This document shows, one piece after another, positions 9,551-19,490 of a stretch of 64,000 nt of DNA. A program made the translations under genes and the position numbers. The first letter of the stretch is position 1, and each line of letters begins with the position of its first letter. Under the pieces are notes generated by a model, which saw only the letters and a list, made by a program, of their open reading frames with translations, did no database searches and was not told where the DNA came from. The DNA comes from Rhodobacteraceae bacterium EL53 (lineage in GTDB: Bacteria > Pseudomonadota > Alphaproteobacteria > Rhodobacterales > Rhodobacteraceae): positions 1 through 64,000 of the forward strand of contig OMPR01000004.1 of NCBI GenBank assembly GCA_900313015.1. Reading direction: 5' to 3'.

Positions 9551-10876
9551 ATGAAGGATGCAGCAGAGCAAAACCCTAACCCGCCGAAGGTCCCTGCCAT
9601 CCCAGCCCGCCCGTTTGACCCGCATCGTCGGTGTGCCTCCCCCGCCATGAAGGAGGTGGTTCAGGAGGTGCTGCAGCAAATGGGTAGCTATGAGTATTAC
9701 TACGATACGCGCAAACGAAAGCGCAGTGCTGCGGCTCAGGCGGTGTATGAGGCCACGGTTGAAGCTGTTGTTTGTGATCTGGTTCATCGTGAGTTAGAGG
9801 TCCCGGGCGGTCAGGTTCACGTCACCCAAAGCAACTAAATCCTTCGCAAGAAATCACGCTACAAGGGTGTGGCGCTTGGCAAAACGCTACCGGACGTGTT
9901 GGGGGTGATGGCGGCAGAAGACATGGGCTTTGTTGTTATCACTCCCGGACAGCGCAAGTTCACGATCAAGGATGAGACCCTGACCGTTTCGGTCACAGGT
10001 AAACAGACAAGCCTTGCGGCGGGACGCAAGTTCCCAAGCTGGATTGAACGCTCCGGCCTCACCTTTGGAGACATCGGGCGCTACCCTGACGAAGAGTTTA
10101 TTCTGCTCAGAGGGCCGAAACCCAGAGATGACAAATTCGGTGAACTTGTCGAGTACACCGACACAGAAGAGACAAGCATCCTCAGGCAGCAGATGCAGAC
10201 GATCAACGCGTGGCTGGATCAGGCCGAGGTCGAGTGTACCGATCCTGCAATCAACCTTCATGACCGTCACCTGAAGCGGATCTTCAACAACACCGACTTT
10301 GCTCAGGGTGGCAGGCTCTATGGTGGGTTCTGGCAGCCCATGAAGCACAAGCCGCGCCTGGAAAGCATCATCCTGGGCGGCGACAGCATCGTTGAGTTGG
10401 ACTACGGGCAGATGGGTCTCTTGCTGCTCTACGGCCTTGAGGGTGCGACACCCCCAGACGGTGATCTCTATGACCTGTCAGAGTATGGCATCCCTGTTAG
10501 TTGTCGCCCCGGCATCAAGAAGGTCATTCAGGCAGCCATCAATGCCAGCAAACCATTTGGGCGTATGCCCCAAAATGCACGAAAGACAATTCCCAGCAGG
10601 ATATCGCTGGCGGGAACGTTGGCGGCAGTTGGTAAGCGGCATCCGTTGATTGCCCACCGGTTTGGTGCCGGGGTTGGCATGCTGCTCATGCGCAAAGAGG
10701 CCAATATCCTTGTGGATGTGCTGCTTGCCCTGAAAGACAGGGACATCACCGCCTTGCCCATTCATGACGCTGTGCTCGTCAACGGGAACCATGAGACTGA
10801 GGCAAAGGACGTCATGATCAGGGTGTTCAGGGAGCATGTGGGGCTGACCCCCGAAGTAAGTGTAGAGTATCCCTGA
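9551..10876 (+). pseudogene. PolA-like compact polymerase-fold protein, split by one in-frame stop
   Basis: One frame of 441 codons is interrupted only by TAA at 9836-9838. The N-terminal part is 95 residues. The second part is 335 residues if it restarts at GTG 9869, and it contains motifs resembling family A DNA polymerases, numbered here from 9869. VELDYGQMGLLLLYG (Asp178) is like motif A DYSQIELR. R213-x3-K217 followed by F230-G231 is like the fingers motif B, though with longer spacing. PIHDAVLV (His299, Asp300) is like motif C VHDE. No exonuclease domain is present and it is far shorter than Pol I (~900 residues). The sequence around the stop (HVTQSN, stop, ILRKKSRYKG) reads as continuous protein, so I treat it as a nonsense-interrupted gene whose C-terminal part might still be made. 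The polymerase assignment is inference from motifs only. Confidence 0.55.
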
Positions 10877-11261
10877 TCAGGTGAGGGGATATGTATGTAA
10901 GAGTATATATTTACATATAAGATATTGATACTATTATATTTATATACTGATTAATAGATATATTCATAATACATTAAGTAACCTTGGGTAACCCTTTAAC
11001 CCCTCCTCATATATGGGACCCGTATGGGGTGGGAGGAAGTGTCTGGCGACGAAAGCAGACGTTCACTGCAAACAAATGCAATGACCGAGATGCGGACGAA
11101 GCTGCCATTCGCCGATAACATTCCAATGGCCGCTTTCGCGAAAAAACAAGAGTAACCTAGTGCTCGCAATTTGGCGCTCGGGACCCAATATTTGACTTTC
11201 TTGGCATCAAAGCGTTTCGGGCTTTCCAGCCGACCATCGCAATGAATGACTGGGTTTTAAC
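10877..11261. other. AT-rich segment with TAACC repeats
   Basis: 10895-10980 is very AT-rich (many tata/tatt steps), unlike its surroundings. It is followed at 10976-11008 by closely spaced TAACC motifs (GTAACC, GGTAACCC, TTTAACCCC), including the palindrome GGTAACC. After 11030 come fragments resembling the island's degenerate repeats (GCGGACGAAGCTGCCATTCGCC at about 11092). No gene is seen. It could be an origin-like or promoter region for an element carrying the adjacent polymerase-like gene; this is speculative. Confidence 0.35.
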
Positions 11262-11915
11262 TTAACTAATGTAATCTAGGCATTCGGACCTATATAGAAG
11301 TTCGATGCTTTGATCTAAAAGGGGATCATACAGTTCGGCACGAAACTCTGTCGCCGGGCGAACGCCCCCAATAGCTGGAAGTGTTCCGCACAACATCGCC
11401 GAACAATCGATATTTTCGATTTGGGCGCTTAACGTTGCAAGGGGCAGGATTTGTTCCAGAGCACCATCCTGATACAACACCCAATCGCCTTCCTCTTTGA
11501 TCCATGAACGCAACCTCAGTTGATCGACATGACCGCGTACATCGTTGAAACTCCACAAGGCGGTTGCACAAACCTTCACGCAGGCTTGCTTTGAGGCCGC
11601 AACAGAAATGGCTTCAAGTTTTCGATCTGTGTGATCAGATGCCAATCCTAACCACAATTTCCCGCCGTGATTGACTAAGAATGGCTCCGCTTCACCAGAG
11701 GTATCAGTCCCAAGGGCTTGGACAGTTTCTGCCTGAGTTAATAGGGAACGCGACACTTGATAAAACAGCGGCGTTGTTGATGGAGGAGCGACACCAATGG
11801 TGGCGAGTTCATCAATGTGATGCTGAACCGCAGAATGATCACGCCCTGTCCAACCCGCGACAACAAGATGTTCAATAACGGTATCAATCTGCGTTGATCC
11901 AATGGAAAACTTCAT
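11262..11915 (-). CDS. DUF2848 family protein
   Basis: 217 residues, matching the DUF2848 pattern remembered from alphaproteobacteria: MKFSIGSTQIDTVIEHLVVAGWTGRD at the start, VAPPSTTPLFYQVSRSLLT, TSGEAEPFLVNHGGKLWLGLASDHTDR and then SKQACVKVCATALW. The family is related to the fumarylacetoacetate hydrolase fold, and no reaction is established that I can name. It is the last gene of the minus-strand operon, 73 bases after 5-oxoprolinase. DUF2848 genes often sit beside amidase or hydantoinase genes, so a role in the same catabolic step is plausible. Confidence 0.8.
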   Translation of the reverse strand: MKFSIGSTQIDTVIEHLVVAGWTGRDHSAVQHHIDELATIGVAPPSTTPLFYQVSRSLLTQAETVQALGTDTSGEAEPFLVNHGGKLWLGLASDHTDRKLEAISVAASKQACVKVCATALWSFNDVRGHVDQLRLRSWIKEEGDWVLYQDGALEQILPLATLSAQIENIDCSAMLCGTLPAIGGVRPATEFRAELYDPLLDQSIELLYRSECLDYIS

Positions 11916-11987
11916 CCACTTCTTCCCTTCAATTTTTTCTCAAACGACCTACCACAGGGCCAGTGTTTAAAAATTCAGATCACAAAG

Positions 11988-14900
11988 CTAATTGCGCGAA
12001 CCGCATTTGCGATCTGACACGACCTTTCCGTACCCGCCGCCACCCGGTGTTTTCATCACAAACACGTCGCCGACCGCGAGTTGCGCTTCATCGTTGCCTT
12101 TCAGTTCATTGATATGGCCATCTGCACGCTCAACGCTATTTCCTCCGATGCTGGCGTTCCCACCGCCTGCAGCACCGTGCGGCGCAACTTTGCGATGGGA
12201 CGACAAAACTGTCACTGTCATCGGTTCAAGAAAGCGCAAACGGCGGACAATCCCATTCCCGCCAGTGTATTCCCCCGCGCCACCCGAACCTAGCCGGATC
12301 GAAAACTCATCAACCCGCACGGGAAACCTTGTCTCCAAAACCTCGGGGTCTGTCATGCGAGTATTGGTCATGTGGCTGTGAACTGCACTTGTGCCGTGAA
12401 ACCCATCTCCGGCCCCAGTGCCCCCACAAATGGTTTCGTAGTTTTGGTGCACATCATTGCCATAGACAAAGTTGTTCATCGTGCCTTGGCTACCAGCAAT
12501 GACCCCAAGCGCGCCGTACAGCGTGTCGGCGATGGCCTGACTGACCTCGGTATTGCCCGAGATAACGGCAGCTGGCGCATTGGGGTTGATCATACTGCCC
12601 GCAGGAACCACGAGGTTGAGAGGCTTAAGGCACCCCTCGTTCATTGGGATGTCACTTCCGACCAATGTACGGAAAACATACAAGACAACTGCGCGGCAGA
12701 TCGCCATCGGTGCGTTGTAGTTGAGCTCATTCTGCCCAGAGGTTCCGGTAAAATCGATGGTCGCTTTTCGTGCTGATTTATCGACCGTGATCGCCACTTG
12801 GATCTGATCGCCACTGTCGAGTGGGTAGGTGAATTCGCAATCACGCAACACATCAAGTACACGCCGCACGCTTTCTTCGGCGTTGTCCTGCACGTGGGTC
12901 ATGTAGGCGTGAACAGTGACGAGCCCGAACTGCTGTGTGATTTTGGTCAACTCAGTTGCGCCCGTTGCATTGGCAGCAATTTGGGCGGACAGGTCAGCCA
13001 TATTCTGATCGATATTGCGGCATGGGTATTGACCCGAGGCAAGCAATTCGCGCGTTTGCGCATCGCGCAACTGGCCCTGCTGTACCAACAAGAAGTTATC
13101 GATCAGAACGCCTTCTTCTTCGATGACGCGGCTATCTGGGGGGGCCGATCCGGGCGTCTTGCCGCCAATGTCAGCATGATGCCCACGACTGGCGACCGTG
13201 TAAATGATCCGTGTCCCCGTATCATCGAACACAGGTGTGATGACCGTCACGTCGGGCAAATGTGTGCCACCGTTGAACGGATTGTTCATCATAAAGACGT
13301 CGCCGGGACGGATCTTGCCTGCGTTTTGACGCAAGATAACCCGCACGCTTTCGCTCATGCTGCCGAGGTGAACGGGGACGTGTGGCGCGTTGGCGACCAA
13401 ATCGCCCGCTTCATCAAAGATCGCGCAAGAGAAGTCATAGCGTTCCTTGATGTTGACCGAATAGGCGGTGTTGGCAAGCGTCGCCCCCATCTGATCAGCG
13501 ATCGACATAAAGAGGTTGTTAAAAACCTCAAGCATGACGGGATCGACCTTGGTGCCAATAGCCTCTTGGCGCGCAACCGCAGTCGTTCTGCGAAGCACGA
13601 GGTTGCCTCCGCTGACGCATTCTGCCTCCCAATCCTGTTCAAGGATGTTGGTACCCGTGGGTTCTGTTAGGATTGCCGGACCCTGAACGATGTCTCCGAC
13701 GCACATTGTTGTCCGGTCGATCACCGGCACATCGCGCAGCTTACCGTTTGACCACGTCTGAGAATTCTTAGGCGTGGCAGACGTCATGCCCGCGTCTGGT
13801 AACGTTACGGTTTCACCCGTCGCACCGATAGCTTCGGCGGTCAGAACATCAATCAATAGGGTCGCGTTTTCAGGAACGAACCCGAACCTTTGTAGATGTG
13901 CAGTCTCAAACGCATTTGTCATCTGGCTCATCGTCCCAAACGGGACTTCTAGCGTCTGCTGCGCACCATCAGGGCGAATATGCGCCATCGTCACTGTTGT
14001 GATCTGCTCAAAGTGAATGCCCTGACCAACGACTTCCGCCTCAGCCGCAGCGGTCAGCTGGTCTAACATGTCCTCGGCGTCTTTGATTTCGTCGAACCCC
14101 TGTCCAAACTGGTGTTCACGCATGGCGCGCACATCGGCCAAGCCCATGCCAAAGGCGGACAAGACGCCCGCAAACGGGTGGATAAAGACGCTTTCCATTC
14201 CTAGCGCATCAGCCACCAAACACGCGTGCTGTCCGCCCGCACCACCAAAGCAATTCATGGTGTATTTGGTAACGTCATAGCCACGTTGCACGCTGATTTT
14301 CTTAATCGCATTTGCCATGTTCTCAACCGCGATCCGCAAGAAACCCTCGGCCATTTCTTCGACAGACATGCCGTCGCCGATCTCAGATGCAAGGGCTTCG
14401 AACTTTGCCCGCACGACATCAACGTCCAATGGTTGATCGGCATTCGGCCCAAAGACAGGCGGGAACAGGTCAGGCTGCAACTTACCAAGAAGCACGTTGC
14501 AATCGGTAACAGTCAGGGGGCCGCCCCGCCTATAAGCCGCAGGACCCGGATTTGCCCCGGCACTTTCGGGGCCAACCTGCATACGACCATCACGGTAGGA
14601 TAGAATAGACCCGCCACCCGCCGCAACAGTATGAATGGACATCATCGGTGCACGCATACGCACGCCTGCAACTTCGGTCTCGAAGCTACGCTCAAACTCG
14701 CCCGCGTAATGGCAGACGTCCGTGGATGTGCCGCCCATATCAAAACCGATCAGCTTGTCGTACCCAAGTTCAGCTGCCGTGCGGACCATTCCGACGACAC
14801 CGCCAGCGGGACCAGACAAGATCGCGTCGCGCCCTTCGAATAAGGACGCATCGGTCAGGCCACCGTTTGAACGCATGAACATCAAACGTTCACAGCCGCC

Positions 14901-15593
14901 TTTTGCTGTCCCCAACGCATCTGCAACCTGTTTGACATAGCGCCCCAAAATTGGAGACAGGTAGGCATCAACCACGGCGGTATCGCCGCGCGAAACGATC
15001 TTGATGAGAGGGCTGGCCTCATGGCTTAGGGAGACTTGGGTAAAACCAGATTGGTCGGCCATCTGCCCGAGTTTTTGCTCATGATCGGGAAATCGATAGC
15101 TGTGCATCAACGCAATCGCGACCGATCGGTATCCTTTGCCATATGCGCGCGACAACGCTTTACGAGCATGAGCCGTATCTAAAGCGGTTATGGTTTCACC
15201 ATCCGCCCCAATCCGTTCCTCGATCTCAATGACATCATCATAGAGCAATTCGGGAAGTTCGATATTAAGATCAAAAAGCCGCGGGCGGTTCTGATAGCCG
15301 ATGCGTAACAGATCGCGCATACCTTTGGTAATCAACAGCAACGTCCGTTCGCCCTTACGTTCCAACAAGGCATTGGTCGCAACAGTTGTTCCCATTTTTA
15401 CTGCACCGATTTGACCACTTGGAATGGCATCATCGGGGCCGAGCCCCAGAAGTTCGCGAATGCCATGTACGGCAGCATCAGGATAAACTTCTGGATTTTC
15501 GGACAACAGTTTATGCGTTTGCAATTCGCCTTCGGGCGTCTTCGCCACGATGTCTGTAAATGTGCCACCACGATCCACCCAAAATTGCCACAT
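11988..15593 (-). CDS. 5-oxoprolinase / N-methylhydantoinase-type fused HyuA-HyuB protein
   Basis: 1,201 residues, the usual length of single-chain ATP-dependent 5-oxoprolinase (OplAH, 5-oxoproline + ATP + water to glutamate). The HyuA half has an actin-like ATPase fold with DRGGTFTD near the N-terminus and [14 protein letters not shown] and [10 protein letters not shown] in the middle. From about residue 680 the HyuB half begins ([20 protein letters not shown]), with [11 protein letters not shown] and [15 protein letters not shown], and the protein ends with the glycine-rich [24 protein letters not shown] lies just upstream of the ATG. Hydantoinases share this architecture, so the exact lactam substrate is not proven. 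It follows the TRAP genes and precedes DUF2848 in one operon. Confidence 0.85.
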   Translation of the reverse strand: MWQFWVDRGGTFTDIVAKTPEGELQTHKLLSENPEVYPDAAVHGIRELLGLGPDDAIPSGQIGAVKMGTTVATNALLERKGERTLLLITKGMRDLLRIGYQNRPRLFDLNIELPELLYDDVIEIEERIGADGETITALDTAHARKALSRAYGKGYRSVAIALMHSYRFPDHEQKLGQMADQSGFTQVSLSHEASPLIKIVSRGDTAVVDAYLSPILGRYVKQVADALGTAKGGCERLMFMRSNGGLTDASLFEGRDAILSGPAGGVVGMVRTAAELGYDKLIGFDMGGTSTDVCHYAGEFERSFETEVAGVRMRAPMMSIHTVAAGGGSILSYRDGRMQVGPESAGANPGPAAYRRGGPLTVTDCNVLLGKLQPDLFPPVFGPNADQPLDVDVVRAKFEALASEIGDGMSVEEMAEGFLRIAVENMANAIKKISVQRGYDVTKYTMNCFGGAGGQHACLVADALGMESVFIHPFAGVLSAFGMGLADVRAMREHQFGQGFDEIKDAEDMLDQLTAAAEAEVVGQGIHFEQITTVTMAHIRPDGAQQTLEVPFGTMSQMTNAFETAHLQRFGFVPENATLLIDVLTAEAIGATGETVTLPDAGMTSATPKNSQTWSNGKLRDVPVIDRTTMCVGDIVQGPAILTEPTGTNILEQDWEAECVSGGNLVLRRTTAVARQEAIGTKVDPVMLEVFNNLFMSIADQMGATLANTAYSVNIKERYDFSCAIFDEAGDLVANAPHVPVHLGSMSESVRVILRQNAGKIRPGDVFMMNNPFNGGTHLPDVTVITPVFDDTGTRIIYTVASRGHHADIGGKTPGSAPPDSRVIEEEGVLIDNFLLVQQGQLRDAQTRELLASGQYPCRNIDQNMADLSAQIAANATGATELTKITQQFGLVTVHAYMTHVQDNAEESVRRVLDVLRDCEFTYPLDSGDQIQVAITVDKSARKATIDFTGTSGQNELNYNAPMAICRAVVLYVFRTLVGSDIPMNEGCLKPLNLVVPAGSMINPNAPAAVISGNTEVSQAIADTLYGALGVIAGSQGTMNNFVYGNDVHQNYETICGGTGAGDGFHGTSAVHSHMTNTRMTDPEVLETRFPVRVDEFSIRLGSGGAGEYTGGNGIVRRLRFLEPMTVTVLSSHRKVAPHGAAGGGNASIGGNSVERADGHINELKGNDEAQLAVGDVFVMKTPGGGGYGKVVSDRKCGSRN

Positions 15594-15661
15594 TGGACAT
15601 ATCTCCTTTGTTTGCGGGCGTCATGCGGCCCGCAGTCGTTTCATTTTGAAGGGAAGTTCTT

Positions 15662-16945
15662 TTACTGCAAAGCGTTTGGCAGGAAGAGAGCAATGCTTGG
15701 AAAGGCGATCAGTAAGAAGGCCATCAGCAACATGGTCAGACAGTATGGCAGCGCACCCAGCATAACCTCATTCAGGCTTCCAGATTTGCGCGCACCCTGC
15801 ACGACGTAGAGGTTCAAACCAACGGGTGGCGTTATCAACGCCATTTCGATGAGAACAATCATCAAGATGCCAAACCAGACGACATCATACCCTTGGGCCA
15901 CGACGAGCGGGACGATGATTGGTATGGTCACAACCATGAGCGACAGCGTTTCGATGAAGAACCCCAGGACGATGTACAGGACAACGACCACAAGGATTGT
16001 CTTAAGCGGTGTCAGGCCAAGGCCGGTCATAAACTCCGTCAGTTCGCGACCAAGCCCAGCTGAAGCCAGCGTGAAGTTGAGGAAAGAAGCGCCAATAACG
16101 ATCAACATGATCATGGATGTAATTTTGACCGTGCCGGCAAGGCTTTGTGTGATCATCGACCACGATACGCCACCGAATACAAAAGCGATAGCAAGCGAAC
16201 CTGCGACCCCGACGGCAGCGGCTTCTGTTGGTGTCGCCCAGCCCCCGTAAATTGATCCGACAATCATACCAAACAAGATCATAATAGGAACCAGATCGAT
16301 AAGAGCACGCAGCATTTGCGGGAAAGGGAACGTACGGCGTTGACCGCCCAGATCAGGTCGGATCAGGCAAAAAACCACAGTGATAGCCATAAAGCCGATC
16401 GCCAAGGCCATGCCGGGTAATAGGCCAGCCAAAAACAACTGGGGGATCGAAGACTGTGTAAGAAACCCATAGACGATCAGGTTGATCGACGGTGGGATCA
16501 TAATGCCCAAAGTTCCGCCAGCCGCGATTGCACCTGAGAATAGTTTGGGATCATACCCAAGCTTTTCCGCTTGGGGCATTGCAACTGTCGCAACTGTCGC
16601 GGCGGTCGCAACCGACGAACCAGACGTGGCCGAAAACATAGTGGCTGTCGCGATGTTGGCATGGACCAAACCGCCAGGTAGCCAAGAAACCCAGCGATCC
16701 AATGCAGCATAAGTTTTGGTCGCAACGCCGCTACGGACGAGGATTTCGCCAAGAAGCACAAAGAACGGGATTGCGATCAAAGTGGCCGAGTTTGAAGACG
16801 ACCAGACCATGTTGCCAAGGCCGCGTGTCAGCGGGAAGCTAGAGAAAAACGTATCGATCCCAAACCCCAAAAGGAACAGCACGATGCCAACAGGGATTGA
16901 GAGTGCGAGTAGGCCCAGTAGACCTACGGAAACATAGCCGATCAT
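15662..16945 (-). CDS. dctM: TRAP transporter large permease (DctM family)
   Basis: 427 residues, almost entirely hydrophobic with about 12 membrane segments, matching the DctM subunit that carries out sodium-driven uptake with DctP and DctQ. Family features visible are the N-terminal PVGIVLFLLG, NSATLIAIPFFVLLGEILVRSG, HANIATATMFSATSGSSVAT and GTLGIMIPPSINLIVYG. The start overlaps the end of dctQ by four bases (ATGA), showing translational coupling. It is followed by 5-oxoprolinase 68 bases downstream, so the substrate is likely a small carboxylate handled by that enzyme. Confidence 0.92.
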   Translation of the reverse strand: MIGYVSVGLLGLLALSIPVGIVLFLLGFGIDTFFSSFPLTRGLGNMVWSSSNSATLIAIPFFVLLGEILVRSGVATKTYAALDRWVSWLPGGLVHANIATATMFSATSGSSVATAATVATVAMPQAEKLGYDPKLFSGAIAAGGTLGIMIPPSINLIVYGFLTQSSIPQLFLAGLLPGMALAIGFMAITVVFCLIRPDLGGQRRTFPFPQMLRALIDLVPIMILFGMIVGSIYGGWATPTEAAAVGVAGSLAIAFVFGGVSWSMITQSLAGTVKITSMIMLIVIGASFLNFTLASAGLGRELTEFMTGLGLTPLKTILVVVVLYIVLGFFIETLSLMVVTIPIIVPLVVAQGYDVVWFGILMIVLIEMALITPPVGLNLYVVQGARKSGSLNEVMLGALPYCLTMLLMAFLLIAFPSIALFLPNALQ

Positions 16946-17490
16946 TGCAGTGTCTCCTGCTCAGCAAACGCGCCGACGAAATTTTCCGTCTCAGAGTGGC
17001 GGCGCTTTAGCAAAAGGCTCAGTGCTGCAAGTGTCGTGAGCGTCGTCATCAATGCGAACCAGACCCAACCTGCGAACCATGGGAGCTGCACCCAGACAAG
17101 CGGTGTTTCCAGCGGTGTGTTTGCCCTTGATCCATTGTCGATCGAGCGTTCCAGCACAGGCCACGCCTTGAATGCGATTGTGACGATCACACCCGACATC
17201 ACGATCATCGAAAATACATCGAATAACGCCCGCTTAAAGCTATCAGCGCGACTGCGTAAAAGGTCAATTCGGACATGCCCCAACTCAAGCAAAGTATAGG
17301 ACATGCCCCATGAGGTTGCGAGCGCCATAGCGTAACCCGCGATCTCTTCAGTGCCACCAAAGGACGTACCGATCTGGCGCATAATGATGTCTGCTAGCAC
17401 AAATCCTGCGCAAAGCAGTAAGCCAAAGCCAACAACAAGGGCGACCCCTTTGTTGATGACCCTTAGGCTATGTATCATTTTTAGTTCCAT
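16942..17490 (-). CDS. dctQ: TRAP transporter small permease (DctQ family)
   Basis: 182 residues with four predicted membrane helices (about 15-40, 52-75, 92-112 and 133-155). The signature-like GGTEEIAGYAMALATSWGMSYTLLELGHVRIDLL is typical of DctQ (the sequence is given here only as an extended family cue at its core, residues ~43-76). It forms the membrane complex with DctM and overlaps dctM by four bases. It lies 27 bases after dctP. The first Met (MELKMIHSL) is used; the Met at residue 5 is an alternative start. Confidence 0.88.
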   Translation of the reverse strand: MELKMIHSLRVINKGVALVVGFGLLLCAGFVLADIIMRQIGTSFGGTEEIAGYAMALATSWGMSYTLLELGHVRIDLLRSRADSFKRALFDVFSMIVMSGVIVTIAFKAWPVLERSIDNGSRANTPLETPLVWVQLPWFAGWVWFALMTTLTTLAALSLLLKRRHSETENFVGAFAEQETLQ

Positions 17491-17517
17491 AGTTCAGTAC
17501 ATCCTTTGATCTGTCGA

Positions 17518-18549
17518 TTAGTTGATTGTTACGCCAACAACTTTGCCAACACTGTCATTCCAGCGCTGCGCCCAATCACCACCGGCACGTTCGGCCCACT
17601 CTGGCAGAACTTCGCTGGTCAGAATATTGCGGGCCGTGTCAAAGTCCGCGTCGCTGACTTCAACGAGTGTCATTGAGCGTGCGTCACCTGATGGGCATTC
17701 ACCATTGCCTGTGAGGCAAGCGATGTCATTGACCAATGCATCTTGTGCGCTGGCCCATGCCGGGTCTTCAAACCCGCTGACGATTTCGCTTGAAATAAGG
17801 GCCTGCGTATCAGCGTCCAAACTGTTCCACTTATCCAAGTTGATCGCTGTCACAACTGAATCCCAGCCACCCAGCGGAATCGGCATAAGATGTGTCGACA
17901 CTTCCCACCAACCAGCGCTGTAGCCAGATCCAGCACCTGTAACAGCACAATCAACTGTTCCAGTTTGCAACGCACCAGGAACTTCACCAAACGACACGCT
18001 TACGCTCTCAGCACCCAGCGCCTCTAGGAGTTTCGCAGTCATCCGACCAGACGCGCGGATCTTCAGACCCTCTAGATCAGCAAGGTTGGAAATCTCAGCG
18101 TTACAAAACACGACTTGCGGCGGATATGGTGCAATCGCGAGGACATGAGAATTAAAGCGGTCACGGTAGATGTCCGAGACCATCGGGCGTGCAGCATCAA
18201 CCATCGCACGGGCTTCATCCGCTGTCAGCGCCAGCAAAGGCACATCCAAACCTTCCAGCTCAGGCGCATCCGCGACGGCATAATCGGCAACGGTCATTGC
18301 AACATCATAGACACCTTGACCGAGCAACGGGTAAATATCGCCAAGACCGAGGCTCATAGCGTTGTGCGTTGTCAGCTCAACATTGATGCCTCCACCGGAG
18401 GCTTCTGGCAAAGTAGAGCTCCAGAATGGCGCTTCATATTGGTTGTGCAACGGAAGGCTGGACCAGCTGCCGACAACAGAAAGATCTTCAGCAATTGCTG
18501 GTGACGCCAGTGCCGTTGTTGCAACGAGTAGTGCGGTTGTCTTTTTCAT
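17518..18549 (-). CDS. dctP: TRAP transporter solute-binding protein (DctP family)
   Basis: Periplasmic ligand-binding subunit. The start is set at 18549, where AAGGAG lies just upstream and a clean signal peptide begins (MKKTTALLVATTALASPAIA, cleavage before EDL). The frame is open 22 codons further upstream, but that stretch is basic and non-signal-like. Mature protein is about 320 residues, with the DctP hallmarks VVFCNAEISNLADLEGLKIR (about residues 148-167) and GALQTGTVDCAVTG, where the conserved Arg binds the ligand carboxylate. It is first of the dctPQM set and sits 23 bases after the DUF1445 gene, so the five genes look co-transcribed. Confidence 0.92.
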   Translation of the reverse strand: MKKTTALLVATTALASPAIAEDLSVVGSWSSLPLHNQYEAPFWSSTLPEASGGGINVELTTHNAMSLGLGDIYPLLGQGVYDVAMTVADYAVADAPELEGLDVPLLALTADEARAMVDAARPMVSDIYRDRFNSHVLAIAPYPPQVVFCNAEISNLADLEGLKIRASGRMTAKLLEALGAESVSVSFGEVPGALQTGTVDCAVTGAGSGYSAGWWEVSTHLMPIPLGGWDSVVTAINLDKWNSLDADTQALISSEIVSGFEDPAWASAQDALVNDIACLTGNGECPSGDARSMTLVEVSDADFDTARNILTSEVLPEWAERAGGDWAQRWNDSVGKVVGVTIN

Positions 18550-18571
18550 TTTCGTAGTTCTCCTTGTTGGT

Positions 18572-19396
18572 TTAGTTTTTTGGTAGAATTGTTGTTTCAG
18601 CATCTTCTGCGACATCCGAAATCAGCATGTGACCCGGGGAATGGGTTATACAGATCGGTAATTTTGCATCGAGAAGGACATTCTGAGGTGTGACGCCACA
18701 AGCCCAGTAAACTGGGATTTCGCCTGCTCTGACTTCGACAGCATCGCCCCAATCCGGCTTGGAAAGATCCGCGATACCAATCTGTGATGGATCACCAACA
18801 GCAATAGGTGAGCCATGTGCCTGAGGGAATTTACTGCTGATCGCTTTGGCTTGCGCGACCTGCTCTTCGGGAATTGGACGCATTGTGACGACCATCTGGC
18901 CCGCAAAGCGACCAGCAGGTGCTAGATCAATATTAGATCTAAACATTGGTACATTGCGACCTGTCTCGATATGTCGAACCGGAATATCATTGCGCAACAG
19001 CGCGTTTTCGAACGTGAACGAACAACCAAGCGCGACGGTCACAAGATCATCTGACCAGACATCCGACACATCCATAACTTCACCGTTCAGCACGCCATCG
19101 CGAAATATGCGGTACTTGGAAACGTCACTGCGGATATCAATGTTGTGGCCGAGGGTTGGCAGGTTTGGGCTACCTGTGTCGCTCACACCGACGACGGGGC
19201 ATGGCTTTGGGTTTCTCTGACAAAACCGCAAGAAGTCCAACGCGTACTCTTCAGGGAGAATTGCGAGATTACATTGGAGCTTACCTGCGGCCAAACCAGC
19301 AGTGTGACCATCGTATGAACCACTCCGAATTGCCGCTCGAACCTGTTCACCGGAAGAGGATTTAAGATCCGAATGGGATACGGTTATTGAGTTCAT
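18572..19396 (-). CDS. DUF1445/YcsI family (D-glutamate cyclase-like) hydro-lyase
   Basis: 274 residues matching the DUF1445 family: RAAIRSGSYDGHTAGLAAGKLQ near the start, NLAILPEEYALDFLRFCQRN, VTVALGCSFTFENALL, PMFRSNIDLAPAGRF, and the C-terminal PVYWACGVTPQ with HSPGHMLISD. Animal members (DGLUCY) convert D-glutamate to 5-oxo-D-proline; bacterial members are usually called putative hydro-lyases. The ATG lies about 95 bases after the LysR gene, in the same direction. Its neighbour 5-oxoprolinase would handle the expected product type, which supports a role in D-glutamate/pyroglutamate metabolism. The specific reaction here is inference. Confidence 0.85.
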   Translation of the reverse strand: MNSITVSHSDLKSSSGEQVRAAIRSGSYDGHTAGLAAGKLQCNLAILPEEYALDFLRFCQRNPKPCPVVGVSDTGSPNLPTLGHNIDIRSDVSKYRIFRDGVLNGEVMDVSDVWSDDLVTVALGCSFTFENALLRNDIPVRHIETGRNVPMFRSNIDLAPAGRFAGQMVVTMRPIPEEQVAQAKAISSKFPQAHGSPIAVGDPSQIGIADLSKPDWGDAVEVRAGEIPVYWACGVTPQNVLLDAKLPICITHSPGHMLISDVAEDAETTILPKN

Positions 19397-19490
19397 CGTG
19401 ATCGCCCCTGTGATGCCACAACAGCATCACATGGGATCAGTTATTTATACAAATTATCATTTTGTATCACCGGTGATAAATAATTTGAAA

